64,000 bases of DNA, from contig NZ_CP047357.1 of assembly GCF_030408835.1 (NCBI RefSeq), forward strand, positions 1,550,001 to 1,614,000, written 5' to 3'. Below, piece by piece: positions 53,445-63,300 of this stretch; position 1 is the first letter of the stretch, and each line of letters begins with the position of its first letter. The notes under the pieces were generated by a model. That model worked only from the letters and a program-made list of their open reading frames with translations, was not told the DNA's origin and did not search any database. A program made the translations under genes and the position numbers. Source of the stretch: Corynebacterium freneyi. GTDB taxonomy: Bacteria > Actinomycetota > Actinomycetes > Mycobacteriales > Mycobacteriaceae.

Positions 53445-53642
53445 ATGGCGGACATCAAGGGCGGCCAGATCCAGGGCGGCGGCGGTTCCGGCGGCGACGA
53501 CGAGATCGACGAGATCTCCGGCGGCGGCCAGGCGCAGGCCCACATCGACTCCACCGACGATCTGCTCGACGAGATCGACGGCCTGCTGGAAAACAACGCG
53601 GAGGAGTTCGTCCGCTCCTACGTGCAGAAGGGCGGCGAGTAA
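53445..53642 (+). CDS. pup: prokaryotic ubiquitin-like protein Pup, ending in Gly-Gly-Glu
   Basis: 65-residue disordered modifier protein, conjugated through its C-terminal Glu to lysines of target proteins by PafA. The conserved C-terminal half ([28 protein letters not shown] by family) is present and the last residue is encoded as GAG, not Gln, so deamidation is unnecessary. ATG 53445 follows GAGGAGAG. It lies 89 bp after dop and 3 bp before pafA. Confidence 0.97.
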   Translation: MADIKGGQIQGGGGSGGDDEIDEISGGGQAQAHIDSTDDLLDEIDGLLENNAEEFVRSYVQKGGE

Positions 53643-53645
53643 ACC

Positions 53646-55163
53646 GTGGCCGACGCGGTGGGCATGGACGGCGGTGGTGCCGCGGCGGCGTTGACCCGGC
53701 GCATCGCGGGCCTGGAGACGGAGTACGGCATCACGTGCACCCTCGACGGCGAACGCCGCCTGGGGCCCGACGAGATCGCCCGGTTCATGTTCCGGCCGGT
53801 CATCGAGGAATACGGTGCGACGAACATCTTCACCGGCAACGCCGGCCGCCTGTACCTCGACGTCGGCAGCCATCCCGAGTTCGCCACCGCCGAATGCGAT
53901 TCGGTGTCGCAGCTGGTCGCCCATGATCGGGCGGGGGAGCGGCTTCTCGACGACCTGGCGGCGCAGGCCGAGGCCGGGCTCGTCGGCGAAGACATCGGCG
54001 GCAAGGTCTTCCTGTTCAAAAACAACGTCGACTCCGCCGGAAACTCCTACGGCTGCCACGAGAACTACCTGGTCGGCCGGTCGATGGGGCTCAAGGCCCT
54101 GTCGAAGCTGCTGCTGCCGTTCCTGGTGACCCGTCAGCTGCTGTGCGGCGCCGGCAAGATCGCGCGGCCCTACCCGGGCAGCCCCTACGAGGACGAGCCG
54201 GAGCAGTACTGCTTTTCGCAGCGAGCCGACCACGTGTGGGACGGCGTGTCCAGTGCGACGACGCGGTCGCGGCCGATCATCAACACCCGCGACGAACCGC
54301 ACGCCGACTCGAATCGGTTCCGCCGCCTGCACGTCATCGTCGGCGATTCGAACATGTCGGAGACGACCACGGCGCTCAAGCTCGGTTCGACCCAGCTGGT
54401 GCTGGAGATGATCGAAGCCGGCGTGGACCTGCCCGACTTCGAGGTCGCCAACGAGATCAAGGCGATCCGCCTGGTCAGCCGCGACATGACGGGCACCGCG
54501 CCGATCCCGCTGCGTGTCGGCGCGTCGAAGTCGGAGGCGTCGGCGCTGGAGATCCAGCGGGCGTACCTCGCGGCGGCGACGTCGTGGCTGGAGCGTCGCG
54601 ACGACTCCGGCGGCGGCACGCCCAACGCCGAGCTGGCGCGTCTGGTGGAGCTGTGGGGCCGCGTACTCGACGCGGTCGAGTCCGGCGATTGGTCGACCAT
54701 CGACCGCGACATCGACTGGGCCATCAAGTGGTCGCTGCTGCGGCGCTTCATGGACCGGGGCCTGGACATCGCCGACCCGAAGTTGGCGCAGATCGACCTG
54801 GCCTACCACGACATCCGGCCCAGCCGCGGCATCTTCCGGTTGCTGGAGTCGCGGGGTTCGGTGTCCCGGTGGGTCACCGACGCCGACGTCGAGGAGGCCA
54901 TGGTCCACCCGCCGGCCACGACGCGCGCGGTGATGCGGGGCCGGTTCCTCGCCGCCGCCCGCGCCGCCGGAGCCCAGACGGTGGTGGATTGGACGCATCT
55001 GAAGATTTCCGGAGAGGAGCCGCGGATGGTCGTCGTCGACGATCCCTTCGCCACCTCCGATCCGGCGGTCGACGAGCTGGTGGCGCACCTGGAGGCGCTC
55101 GCAGCTCCCGGGGACGGCGACGGCGACGCCACCGCCACCTCCGGCGAGGGGACGGGCGCATGA
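53646..55163 (+). CDS. pafA: Pup-protein ligase PafA
   Basis: 505-residue ligase coupling Pup to substrate lysines with ATP. RRIAGLETEYGITCT carries the catalytic/metal Glu, with LYLDVGSHPEFATAECD, KNNVDSAGNSYGCHENY and NTRDEPHADSNRFRRLH; the Dop-loop insertion is absent. GTG 53646 lies 3 bp after pup; ATG 53664 is an alternative. A Gly/Asp/Thr-rich tail of about 20 residues follows the conserved end. The stop overlaps pafB as ATGA. Confidence 0.96.
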   Translation: MADAVGMDGGGAAAALTRRIAGLETEYGITCTLDGERRLGPDEIARFMFRPVIEEYGATNIFTGNAGRLYLDVGSHPEFATAECDSVSQLVAHDRAGERLLDDLAAQAEAGLVGEDIGGKVFLFKNNVDSAGNSYGCHENYLVGRSMGLKALSKLLLPFLVTRQLLCGAGKIARPYPGSPYEDEPEQYCFSQRADHVWDGVSSATTRSRPIINTRDEPHADSNRFRRLHVIVGDSNMSETTTALKLGSTQLVLEMIEAGVDLPDFEVANEIKAIRLVSRDMTGTAPIPLRVGASKSEASALEIQRAYLAAATSWLERRDDSGGGTPNAELARLVELWGRVLDAVESGDWSTIDRDIDWAIKWSLLRRFMDRGLDIADPKLAQIDLAYHDIRPSRGIFRLLESRGSVSRWVTDADVEEAMVHPPATTRAVMRGRFLAAARAAGAQTVVDWTHLKISGEEPRMVVVDDPFATSDPAVDELVAHLEALAAPGDGDGDATATSGEGTGA

Positions 55164-56257
55164 CGCCGAATCCCCGCACCGGCGCGAAGGCCGACGAGCC
55201 GGCGAAGGAGCAGACGTTTTCCGCGGTGCGCACGCGTCTGGTCAGCCTTCTGCTCGCCTTGGCCGACAACCCGGAAGGTTTGCGCAAGGACTGGATCCTG
55301 CGCACGGTCCGCGGCTACAACACGGTCGCGGGCGACTCGGCGGACCGGTATCTGCGCGACGACGTTCCGGCACTGGCCCCAGGCGGAATCACGGTCACGT
55401 GGGACGACAACGACATCCTGCGGCTGGACCGCTCGACGTGGCGCGACGAGGATCCCGGTTTCACCGAGGAGGAGGCCGGGGTTCTGGCGATGGCGTCGCA
55501 GGTGGCGTTCAACGACGAGTCGCTCGGCGAGGTGACCCGCGACGCCTGGGCGAAGCTGGCGCCGGTGGCGCAGCGGTCGAATCTCGTCGACGGCCGCGGC
55601 ACCATCATCTTCGGCGACCGCATCACGCTGGACCGGGAGCAGTTCGCGGCCCTGAACCGGGCGACGCAGCCGCCGCGCAAGCGCATCGAGTTCTTCTACG
55701 CCCCGCAGGTTTTCGGCGAGGAGGTCCAGCGGTCCATCGAGCCGTGGCAGATGGTCAACCTCAAGGGGCGCCTGTACGTGGTGGGCCACGACGTCGACCG
55801 CGATGCCGTGCGCGTGTTCCGCATCGCCCGCATGCGGGACATCACGGTCACCGACGTCGATGCGGCGCAACCATTTCCCGACGGCGACGTGCAGGCGATC
55901 GCCGAACGCGCGCTGAATCGCGGTTCCGCGCCGCTGCGCGCCGTCGTGAAGCTTGACGACGACTCGTCTCCCGAGTCCTGCGCCGACGTTCTCGCCAGCG
56001 CCCGGGAGCTCGGAGACGGCCGGTACGAGATCGGGCCACTGACGACCGCGGAGTTGATGGACATCGGTCTCGAGCACGCCGGGGACCTCATCGTGGAGGA
56101 ACCCGCCGAGGTGCGCGACGACATCGTCGCCCGGCTGCGCGCGATCGTCGCCGCCGATGGCGGATCGCCCGACGCAGCATCGACGAACGCAACGTCAACC
56201 GACACAACGTCGACCAACACGGGGTCAACCAACACAACGGGGGAGGAGCACCGATGA
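55160..56257 (+). CDS. pafB: PafB, WYL-domain transcriptional regulator
   Basis: 365-residue protein with an N-terminal winged helix (about residues 22-80) and a WYL domain (about 155-260; WQMVNLKGRLYVVGHDVDRDAVRVFRIARMRDI). With PafC it forms the PafBC activator of the mycobacterial DNA-damage response; corynebacterial targets are not shown by sequence. The start overlaps the pafA stop (ATGA). The C-terminus ends in a 15-bp tandem repeat encoding Ser-Thr-Asn/Asp-Thr-Thr units (about residues 340-361). Confidence 0.93.
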   Translation: MTPNPRTGAKADEPAKEQTFSAVRTRLVSLLLALADNPEGLRKDWILRTVRGYNTVAGDSADRYLRDDVPALAPGGITVTWDDNDILRLDRSTWRDEDPGFTEEEAGVLAMASQVAFNDESLGEVTRDAWAKLAPVAQRSNLVDGRGTIIFGDRITLDREQFAALNRATQPPRKRIEFFYAPQVFGEEVQRSIEPWQMVNLKGRLYVVGHDVDRDAVRVFRIARMRDITVTDVDAAQPFPDGDVQAIAERALNRGSAPLRAVVKLDDDSSPESCADVLASARELGDGRYEIGPLTTAELMDIGLEHAGDLIVEEPAEVRDDIVARLRAIVAADGGSPDAASTNATSTDTTSTNTGSTNTTGEEHR

Positions 56258-57306
56258 GCCGGCGGGACAATGCAGCCGAACTGTCGTGGAGCCGGACGCT
56301 GGCGCTGGTGCCGTATTTCACCGAGGTACGGCAACTCACCGAGGCGTCGGCTGACCTGGGCATCGGCTACGGCCAGCTCAACGACGCGCTGAAGTTTCTG
56401 GCGCAACTCGAACTTCCCGGTGTGCCGGGCAAGGCCGCGTTCCGCGTGGAGCGCAAGGGCAACTCCGCCAAGGTCACTCCCGCCGTTGACCTGCTGACCG
56501 AGCCCGCGCACCTGACGCAGGAGGAACTGTCGGCGATGCTGCTGTCGTTGGAGACCCTCGAGTCGTCGCCAATGCAGCGCGACCCCGAGGTCGTCCGTTC
56601 GGCCGCCGCGAAACTGCGCGCCGGCGCGCCCGGGCGTGCCGCGGTGGCCGACACCACACCGCATGCCGCGGCCGACGTCGCCCACGCGGAAATCCTCGCC
56701 ACCGTGCGTGCGGCGATCGCCGACGGCCACGTGCTGGAGATCGATTACCGCACCGCCTCCGGAAAACGGCGCGTTCGCAGAGTCGACCCGGTGTCGCTGG
56801 TCATGGTCGAAGACGATCCCTACCTCAAGGCCGTCGACCGCCACGACGAAGATCCCGGCGCTCATCCGGACGCGGAGCCGGAACCGGCGGGCGAAGGGGA
56901 GGCGGGCCCCGTCGTCAAGTCTTTCCGCATCGACCGCATGCTCGCCGCTGTCGACACCGGACAAACCGCCAATCGGCACGACATCCCCGAGTTCACGCCC
57001 GACGACCCGCACGGATTCCTCGCCGACGAGGGCCGGTGGGCGCAGGTCGAAGTCGACGCCGACGCCACGTGGGTCGCCGACTACGACCCGGTGGCGTGGA
57101 TGTACGACCAAGGCGAAGACGGCTTCGTCGAAGGCGGCCCCCACCCCGCATGGGTGCCCGCCGCCAACGCCGAACGGACCATCGGATTCCTGCTGCGCCG
57201 CTGGCCGGGCGTGAAGGCCGTCGACCCGGTATCGTTGCCAGAGGCCGTGGCGGAACGCGCGCGCAGGGGTCTCCTTGCGTATGGTGAAAACCCGACCAAC
57301 GGGTGA
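56254..57306 (+). CDS. pafC: PafC, WYL-domain transcriptional regulator
   Basis: 350-residue partner of PafB, start overlapping its stop as ATGA. The N-terminal winged helix (about 1-75) is followed by a WYL region (about 155-300; [34 protein letters not shown]) split by an acidic Glu/Pro-rich insert (about 200-215). It ends in a WCX-like domain ([17 protein letters not shown]). PafB and PafC are encoded separately here rather than fused. Confidence 0.93.
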   Translation: MSRRDNAAELSWSRTLALVPYFTEVRQLTEASADLGIGYGQLNDALKFLAQLELPGVPGKAAFRVERKGNSAKVTPAVDLLTEPAHLTQEELSAMLLSLETLESSPMQRDPEVVRSAAAKLRAGAPGRAAVADTTPHAAADVAHAEILATVRAAIADGHVLEIDYRTASGKRRVRRVDPVSLVMVEDDPYLKAVDRHDEDPGAHPDAEPEPAGEGEAGPVVKSFRIDRMLAAVDTGQTANRHDIPEFTPDDPHGFLADEGRWAQVEVDADATWVADYDPVAWMYDQGEDGFVEGGPHPAWVPAANAERTIGFLLRRWPGVKAVDPVSLPEAVAERARRGLLAYGENPTNG

Positions 57307-57380
57307 CGCCGGACCGGCGAATTTTCCGATCCACGTACCCCGAAGCCCAAAAGATCCAACAGCCCCGAAAGGTGAAGCGG

Positions 57381-57695
57381 ATGCCGAATCTCGGCCCCAC
57401 CGAGCTCATCATCATCGCCGTCGTCTTGATCCTGCTCTTCGGCGCGAAGAAGCTTCCCGACGCCGCCCGTTCGCTGGGCCGCTCGATGCGCATCTTCAAG
57501 TCCGAGGTCAAGGAAATGCGCAACGACGACGAGCAGCCGGAGGTCCCGCAGCAGCAGGCCATTCAGCAGGCCCCGCAGGCGCAGCCGCAGCAGCCGTACA
57601 CGCAGCCGTACCAGCAGCCGCAGGCCCCGCAGGCGCAGCCGCAGCAGTACCAGCAGTACCCGCCGCAGCAGCCGAACATCGACGATCAGCGCTAG
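57381..57695 (+). CDS. tatA: Sec-independent translocase subunit TatA
   Basis: 104-residue TatA. The N-terminal membrane helix ([19 protein letters not shown]) is followed by the hinge and amphipathic helix ([22 protein letters not shown]). A Gln/Pro-rich tail (about residues 55-104, [11 protein letters not shown] units) is cytoplasmic. ATG 57381 has GAAAGG upstream, so the longer frame to 57303 is rejected. It lies 6 bp before tatC. Confidence 0.95.
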   Translation: MPNLGPTELIIIAVVLILLFGAKKLPDAARSLGRSMRIFKSEVKEMRNDDEQPEVPQQQAIQQAPQAQPQQPYTQPYQQPQAPQAQPQQYQQYPPQQPNIDDQR

Positions 57696-57701
57696 TCCGC
57701 C

Positions 57702-58928
57702 GTGACCGCGCCCACGAAACGCCCCCGGGCCCGCAAGCGGAACAAGCGGAATCCCGAGGGCGTCATGTCGATCGTCGAGCACATCCAGGAACTGCGTTCC
57801 CGGTTGCTCAAGGCCCTCGCGGGCATTCTCGTCGGCACGATCGTCGGCTTCACGTGGTACCAGTTCTCCTTCACCCTGGGCCCGTGGAAGCTGCCCTTCG
57901 GTGACGCGACCTTCGGCCCCGCGCATTTCAAGTCGCTGGGCGAGCTCCTCAAGGAGCCCTACTGCCAGCTTCCCGCGGAACAGAGGTTCGGCGGTGCCGA
58001 CAGCAGCGAATGCCGGCTCCTGGCGACGAGCCCGTTCGAGATGTTCCTGTTGCGCCTGAAGGTCGGCGCGATTGCGGGCCTGGTCATCTCCGCGCCGTTC
58101 TGGCTCTACCAGATCTGGGCGTACATCACCCCGGGCCTGGTGCGGAAGGAACGTCGCAACACGTTCGTCGCCGTCACCGCTGCCGCCCTGCTTTTCGTGG
58201 CCGGTGCCGTGCTGGCGTACTTCGTTGTGCATGTTGGCTTGGACTTCCTGCTCCAAGTGGGTGACAACGCGCAGATTCCCGCGCTGACCGGCGAACGGTA
58301 CTTCAACTTCATACTTGGGCTGATCCTCGTGTTTGGCGTGAGCTTTGAACTGCCGCTGTTCATCGTGATGCTCAATGTTGTGGGCGTACTCAAGTACGAG
58401 ACGATGAAGGAGAAGCGGCGCCTGATCATCCTGCTGCTGTTCATCTTCGCGGCCTTCATGACCCCGGGGCAGGAGCCGTACTCCATGGTCGCGATGGCAG
58501 TGTCGCTGTGCATCTTGATGGAGTTCGCCATCCAGTTCGCGCGCATCAACGACAAGCGCCGCGAGAACAACCGTCCGGAGTGGATGGATCTCGACGACGA
58601 CGTGGCGTCGGGCCCGGTCACCTCGTCGGGCGGCATCGGGGATCCCGGCGGAATCGACGCCCCGTCCTCGGTGTCGGCGCCGGACTCGATCGATGGCACC
58701 ACGCCCGTGGACGGCGTCGCCCCGATCGGCGGAGCATCGGCCATCGGCGGCACCGCACCCGTCGGGCCGACCGCCCCCGTCGGCGGTACGGTCGGTGTCA
58801 CCCCGGCGCAGGGCCCGCGCACCCGCACCACCCGCAACTCGCGCCCGGCCACGCCGGCCGCCCCGCCCGCCGAGGTGACGCCGGACCTGTCCACCCGCTC
58901 GTCGTCGGACTTCGACGACGTTCTGTGA
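57702..58928 (+). CDS. tatC: Sec-independent translocase subunit TatC with long tail
   Basis: 408-residue TatC, the twin-arginine signal receptor. MSIVEHIQELRSRLLKAL at the N-terminus, PFEMFLLRLKVG, PFWLYQIWAYITPGL, FGVSFELPLFIVML and AAFMTPGQEP are conserved; six membrane helices fit. After about residue 290 a low-complexity Gly/Pro/Val/Thr tail of roughly 115 residues follows, longer than most TatC proteins. GTG 57702. A hairpin terminator lies 20 bp after the stop. Confidence 0.95.
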   Translation: MTAPTKRPRARKRNKRNPEGVMSIVEHIQELRSRLLKALAGILVGTIVGFTWYQFSFTLGPWKLPFGDATFGPAHFKSLGELLKEPYCQLPAEQRFGGADSSECRLLATSPFEMFLLRLKVGAIAGLVISAPFWLYQIWAYITPGLVRKERRNTFVAVTAAALLFVAGAVLAYFVVHVGLDFLLQVGDNAQIPALTGERYFNFILGLILVFGVSFELPLFIVMLNVVGVLKYETMKEKRRLIILLLFIFAAFMTPGQEPYSMVAMAVSLCILMEFAIQFARINDKRRENNRPEWMDLDDDVASGPVTSSGGIGDPGGIDAPSSVSAPDSIDGTTPVDGVAPIGGASAIGGTAPVGPTAPVGGTVGVTPAQGPRTRTTRNSRPATPAAPPAEVTPDLSTRSSSDFDDVL

Positions 58929-58948
58929 GGGCGCTGTCATCAGTTCTC

Positions 58949-58982
58949 GCCCCGGTAGGTTGCAGTAGCTGACTACCGGGGC
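58949..58982 (+). terminator. hairpin terminator after tatC
   Basis: GCCCCGGTAG (58949-58958) pairs with CTACCGGGGC (58973-58982) across a 14-base loop. The T-tail is weak. Confidence 0.65.
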
Positions 58983-59481
58983 ACGCTTCACCCATACAGA
59001 GTCTGTTACTCGAAGACGCGCGAGCGATCCTTCGCGATCGATCCTTGATGAAGAGCCGACGTCGGCACCCCAAACACTATGCCGATGCGAACGTTGATCA
59101 AGAGCACACCAACTCACGCCAACGATTCTCTCGGATTCAGCACTCACCAAAAACGAATGTGTTATGGGAGCTGGTCCTCTCGCAGAACTTCAACGCTAGG
59201 TGGCGCCCCCACTACGAGCCACAAGGTCTCCAAACACGGTCTCGTCCTAAGAAATCACTGGCCCGCGACAGAATCCATGTCAAGGTCGACCAGGTTTTAG
59301 CCCTGCGCTACCCGGCGTCGCGGCCGTACTGCGTTCTCCCGCTCGCATTAAGCTCTTTCGCTAGATTTGCGGAGTGTTCTAACATCACTCGTTCCCAACT
59401 TGCAATAAGTTACTTCAATCACCGACTTAGAGTCACCCTAACTTCCATACGATCTTTTACGACAGCTAACAGCTTAAACCC

Positions 59482-59510
59482 TTGACGCTATCTATAGCGT
59501 CCTGTAGCCT
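59482..59510 (+). promoter_or_regulatory. promoter TTGACG-17-TAGCCT with internal palindromic operator
   Basis: The -35 TTGACG (59482-59487) and the -10 TAGCCT (59505-59510) are 17 bases apart. Between and overlapping them is the perfect palindrome GACGCTAT-CT-ATAGCGTC (59484-59501), the classic position for a repressor operator. Confidence 0.75.
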
Positions 59511-59555
59511 TCGACCTGACCGTTGTTCGGACTACAAAACCAAAGGTCACAGATA

Positions 59556-59855
59556 ATGAAACCTGACAAAAGGCTGCTCTCAACAGTCGCCGCAGTTGCT
59601 TTACTTACCGGCAGCACTCCCGCCCTAGCATCGGCCCAGTCTGCCCCCAGCCCGCGAGCTTCCGCCACAAGCACAGTCGCAGGTTTGCCGACCGCCGAAA
59701 CGCTTCGGAAAGGCCCCAAGAAGCGCTCCGCCCCATTCGATGGATTCTGGAAGTGCATGGGTCATCGGACCATGTACTCGAACATGGGGTTTGGCGTTTC
59801 CCTCACCTGCTTCAAGGACGGCGGCAAGTGGTACTACCTTTGGTGGGAGCTGTAG
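59556..59855 (+). CDS. small secreted two-cysteine peptide (orphan)
   Basis: 99-residue protein with a clear signal peptide (MKPDKRLLSTVAAVALLTG core, cleavage probable after ALASA, near residue 28). The mature part of about 71 residues is basic in its centre (RKGPKKRS) and has exactly two cysteines (FWKCMGHR and LTCFKDGG), suggesting one disulfide, and an aromatic C-terminus KWYYLWWEL. ATG 59556 follows AAAGG. Codon use is less GC-biased than neighbours, suggesting acquisition. No family was recognised. Size, charge and cysteines would fit a bacteriocin or secreted effector, but no immunity or export partner is adjacent. Confidence 0.75.
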   Translation: MKPDKRLLSTVAAVALLTGSTPALASAQSAPSPRASATSTVAGLPTAETLRKGPKKRSAPFDGFWKCMGHRTMYSNMGFGVSLTCFKDGGKWYYLWWEL

Positions 59856-60390
59856 GCTAAGCAGCTCCTGTCGGCATTCAGCCCGTTTGATCTAGCCGCC
59901 ATCAGATACCAACCCCTAGCTAAGTCACACCTTGACATGGAGGACGACTGCCGTGGGAGTTGAACCAGCTCTACACGTTTTAAAGTGGATTGATCCGGCT
60001 AGGTCCAGCGAAGCGTCGTAGCTCTCATCTTGTACCGGCCAGGGCCCCTACATGTCGTGTCACCCCCAGCCGAGCTCTGCGGTCAGCTACACACTCCGAA
60101 ACGCGAAGAGTCCGATTGCCACGTGGAGTAGACGCCGCCGAGTAACTGAACCGGACGGACTTTGTGGGCCGTGGCTGGCACGCTGGCCATGATTTGTGCC
60201 AGCGGTGGTTTTTCTCACGCACCTGTCCCACGACACCGCTTTCTGACCCGGCACGATGCCATTAGCTTCACCGGTCATTGTCATCGCGGAGGGGCACTCG
60301 ACATTCGAGGTGGAACTGGGCGCCGACGCGCTGCCGCAGGCACTCGCCATCGCAGAGGCACTCGAGCCCGCGCTATGACACTCTGGAAGC
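59856..60390. other. 535-bp region between the peptide gene and helY
   Basis: The first 400 bp are AT-richer, with stops in all frames and no recognised feature. The last part holds a 40-codon open frame (60256-60378) with GC3-like codons ending 12 bp before helY. Confidence 0.5.
60256..60378 (+). CDS. possible 40-residue ORF or gene remnant before helY
   Basis: ATG 60256 to TGA 60376-60378 encodes MPLASPVIVIAEGHSTFEVE then GADALPQALAIAEALEPAL. Its later two thirds have the normal GC-rich third positions, unlike the island upstream, so it may be the 3' remnant of a gene truncated by the island or a tiny gene coupled to helY. There is no RBS. The family is unknown. Confidence 0.3.
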   Translation: MPLASPVIVIAEGHSTFEVELGADALPQALAIAEALEPAL

Positions 60391-63300
60391 ATGACCCTTC
60401 TGGACGACTTCATCGCCGAGCTGGGCTTCGCCCCCGATGATTTCCAGCTCCGCGCCTGCCGCGCCATCGCGGCCGGGCGCGGAGTTCTGGTGTGTGCGCC
60501 CACCGGCGCCGGCAAAACCGTCGTCGGCGAGTTCGCCATCCGCGCCGCCCTCGACGACGGCGGCAAATGCTTCTACACGACGCCCATCAAGGCGCTGAGC
60601 AACCAGAAGTACAACGACCTCGTCGCCGTGTACGGCGAAGACAGGGTCGGCCTGCTCACCGGCGACGTCTCCCGCAACGGCGACGCCGACGTCGTCGTCA
60701 TGACCACCGAAGTGCTGCGCAACATGCTCTACGCGCAGTCGCCGACGCTGAACCGGCTCAGCCACGTGGTCATGGACGAAATCCACTACCTCGCCGACCG
60801 CGAACGCGGCCCCGTGTGGGAGGAGGTCATCCTCAACCTCGACGAATCCGTCACGCTCGTCGGCCTGTCGGCGACGGTGTCCAACTCGGAGGAGTTCGGC
60901 GACTGGCTGTCCACCGTGCGCGGACGCACCGACGTCGTCGTCACCGACCGCAGGCCGGTTCCGCTGAGCCAGCACATGCTCGTCGGCAAGCGTCTCTACC
61001 CGCTGTTCGAGGCCGGCGGCACCGAAGTAAACCGCGACCTGCTCGACGCCGCCGCCCGCGCCGAATCCGGTTACGACGACGGTCGCGGCGGGGGAGGCCG
61101 CGGTGGACACGGCGGCGACCGCGGCTTCCGCGGTGGAGGCGGCCGCCGTAGCCGAGGCCCCCACTCCGGTTCCCACTCGGACTCCGGCTCTGGCGGCGGA
61201 AACTACCTTGGCGGCGGTAAGTTCGCCCGCCACCAGTGGACGCAACGCCAGGAAACCCAGAAATGGCGGCCCTCGCGCCGCAGCGACGTCGTCAAGCTGC
61301 TCGGCTCACGGTCGATGCTCCCCGCGATCGTGTTCATCTTCTCCCGCGCCGGCTGCGAAGGCGCCCTGCAACAGCTCGGCGCCTCGCGCATGGAACTGAC
61401 CTCCATCGCCGAGCAGGAGGAAATCGCCGCCATCATCGACGCCGGCGTCGCCGACATCCCGGCCGAAGACCTCGAAGTGCTCGGGTTCCGCCGATGGCGT
61501 CGCACGGTGGTCCGCGGATTCGCCGCGCACCATGCCGGGATGTTGCCGGCGTTCCGGCACATCGTCGAAAAGCTCTTCAACCGTGGCCTGGTCAAGGTCG
61601 TGTTCGCGACGGAAACGCTGGCGTTGGGCATCAACATGCCCGCCCGCACCGTCGTGCTGGAAAAGCTGGTCAAATACAACGGCGAGGCGCACGTCGACCT
61701 GACGCCCGGCCAGTACACGCAGATGACCGGCCGGGCGGGCCGCCGCGGCATCGACACGCAGGGCAACGCCGTCGTGCAGTGGGCGCCGGCGATGGACCCG
61801 AAATGGGTCGCCGGCCTGGCATCGACGCGCACCTACCCGCTGGTGTCCACGTTCACGCCCGGCTACAACATGTCCATCAACCTGCTGCGCACCCTCGGCC
61901 ACTCCGACGCGCGGAAGATGATGGAAAGGTCTTTCGCGCAGTTCCAGGCCGACGGCGACATCGTCGGCGACGTCGCCGAGCTGGAGCGCGCCCGCGCCCG
62001 CGTCGAACAGCTCACCGCCGAGCTGGGCGCCGCGGATGACGGGCCCGGCGGCGACGTCGAGGGGCTGCTGGCCTACCTGGAGCTGCGGTCGACGATTTCC
62101 GCGGAGGAGAAGGCCGCCAAACGCCGCAACATCGAGGACCGCCACACCGAAACCGTCACCGTGCTGCGGCGGCTGCGGCGTGGTGACGTCATCGCCATCC
62201 CCGTGGGCAAGAAGGCCCAGTTGGCGGCGGTGGTGCGCGAGGACTCGTCGCAGCATCGCCCGCGGCCGACCGTCGTCGGCGTCGGCGGTTTCACCGGGCG
62301 CATCGAGCCGGACGCGTTTCCCAGCGCGCCCGACGTGCTCGGCCGCGTGAAGGTGCCCTCCGACGCAGCGCGCCACCCCAGGCGGGCGGTGAACATTGTC
62401 CGTTCCGAGATCGACCGTCACGGCATCCGCGGCCCCAAGCGCCTGCGCCGCCGCACCTCGGTGACCTCGCCCGAGCTCAAGCGCCTGCGCCGCGAGCTGC
62501 GCGATCACCCGTTGCACGGCGATCCTGCGGTCGAGTCCGTGGCCCGGGATGCGGATGCTTTACGACGAGCCCAGAACACCGTGGCCACCCTCGAGCGGCG
62601 CGTGGCCGCGGCCTCCGATACTTTGGCGCGGACGTTCGACAGGGTCCTCGATCTTCTCGGCGAGTTGGATTACGTCGAGTGGCCCGACGGGGGCGAGGGC
62701 GAGGACGGTGAGCGCGGCGAGCCTTTCGTGTCCGAGGAGGGCGAGCGGCTCGCCCGGATCCACAACGGCTCCGATCTGCTCGCCGCCCAGTGTCTGCGCC
62801 GCGGCATCTGGGACGACCTCGACCCGGCGGAGTTGGCCGGCGCGGTGTCGACGTTGGTGTTCGAAAACCGAAAGGCCACGCAGGGGTCCGACGAGGTGCC
62901 CACCGAGCCGTTGGCCGCCGCGATTTCCGACACGTTCCGCATCTGGCAGGAGCTCGCGTCGGACGAGCAGCGCCACCGTCTGCCGATGACCCGCATGCCG
63001 GATCTCGCCTTCGCCACCGCGATTCACCAGTGGACCGCCGGTGCGCCGTTGGGGTACTGCCTGGCGGCGGCGAAGGACGCGGGGGCGGAGCTGACGCCGG
63101 GTGATTTCGTGCGTTGGTGCCGCCAGGTGGTGGATCTGTTGTCGCAGGTGCGTCAGACGGGGTACTCGGAGCGGATCCGCGACAACGCGTCGCAGGCGGT
63201 GCAGGCCATTCGCCGTGGCGTCGTGGCGTTGGGCAATTACGCTCCGGCTCCACACCCGCCCGCACCGGTGTCTGCCCTGCTACTGAACTCGCCCGCTCCG

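Larger units (their letters stand above)
58929..59555. other. 627-bp AT-richer intergenic region after tatC
   Basis: After the tatC terminator, base composition falls well below the GC-rich norm of the window and codon bias disappears. A 146-codon open frame (59045-59485) has no GC3 bias, no RBS and no recognisable motif, and is judged non-coding. The far end holds the promoter and operator of the secreted peptide gene. Confidence 0.6.

Noticed and set aside
59045..59485. 146-codon open frame after tatC
   Set aside because: There is no GC3 bias, no RBS and no motif, and it overlaps the promoter of the secreted peptide gene.
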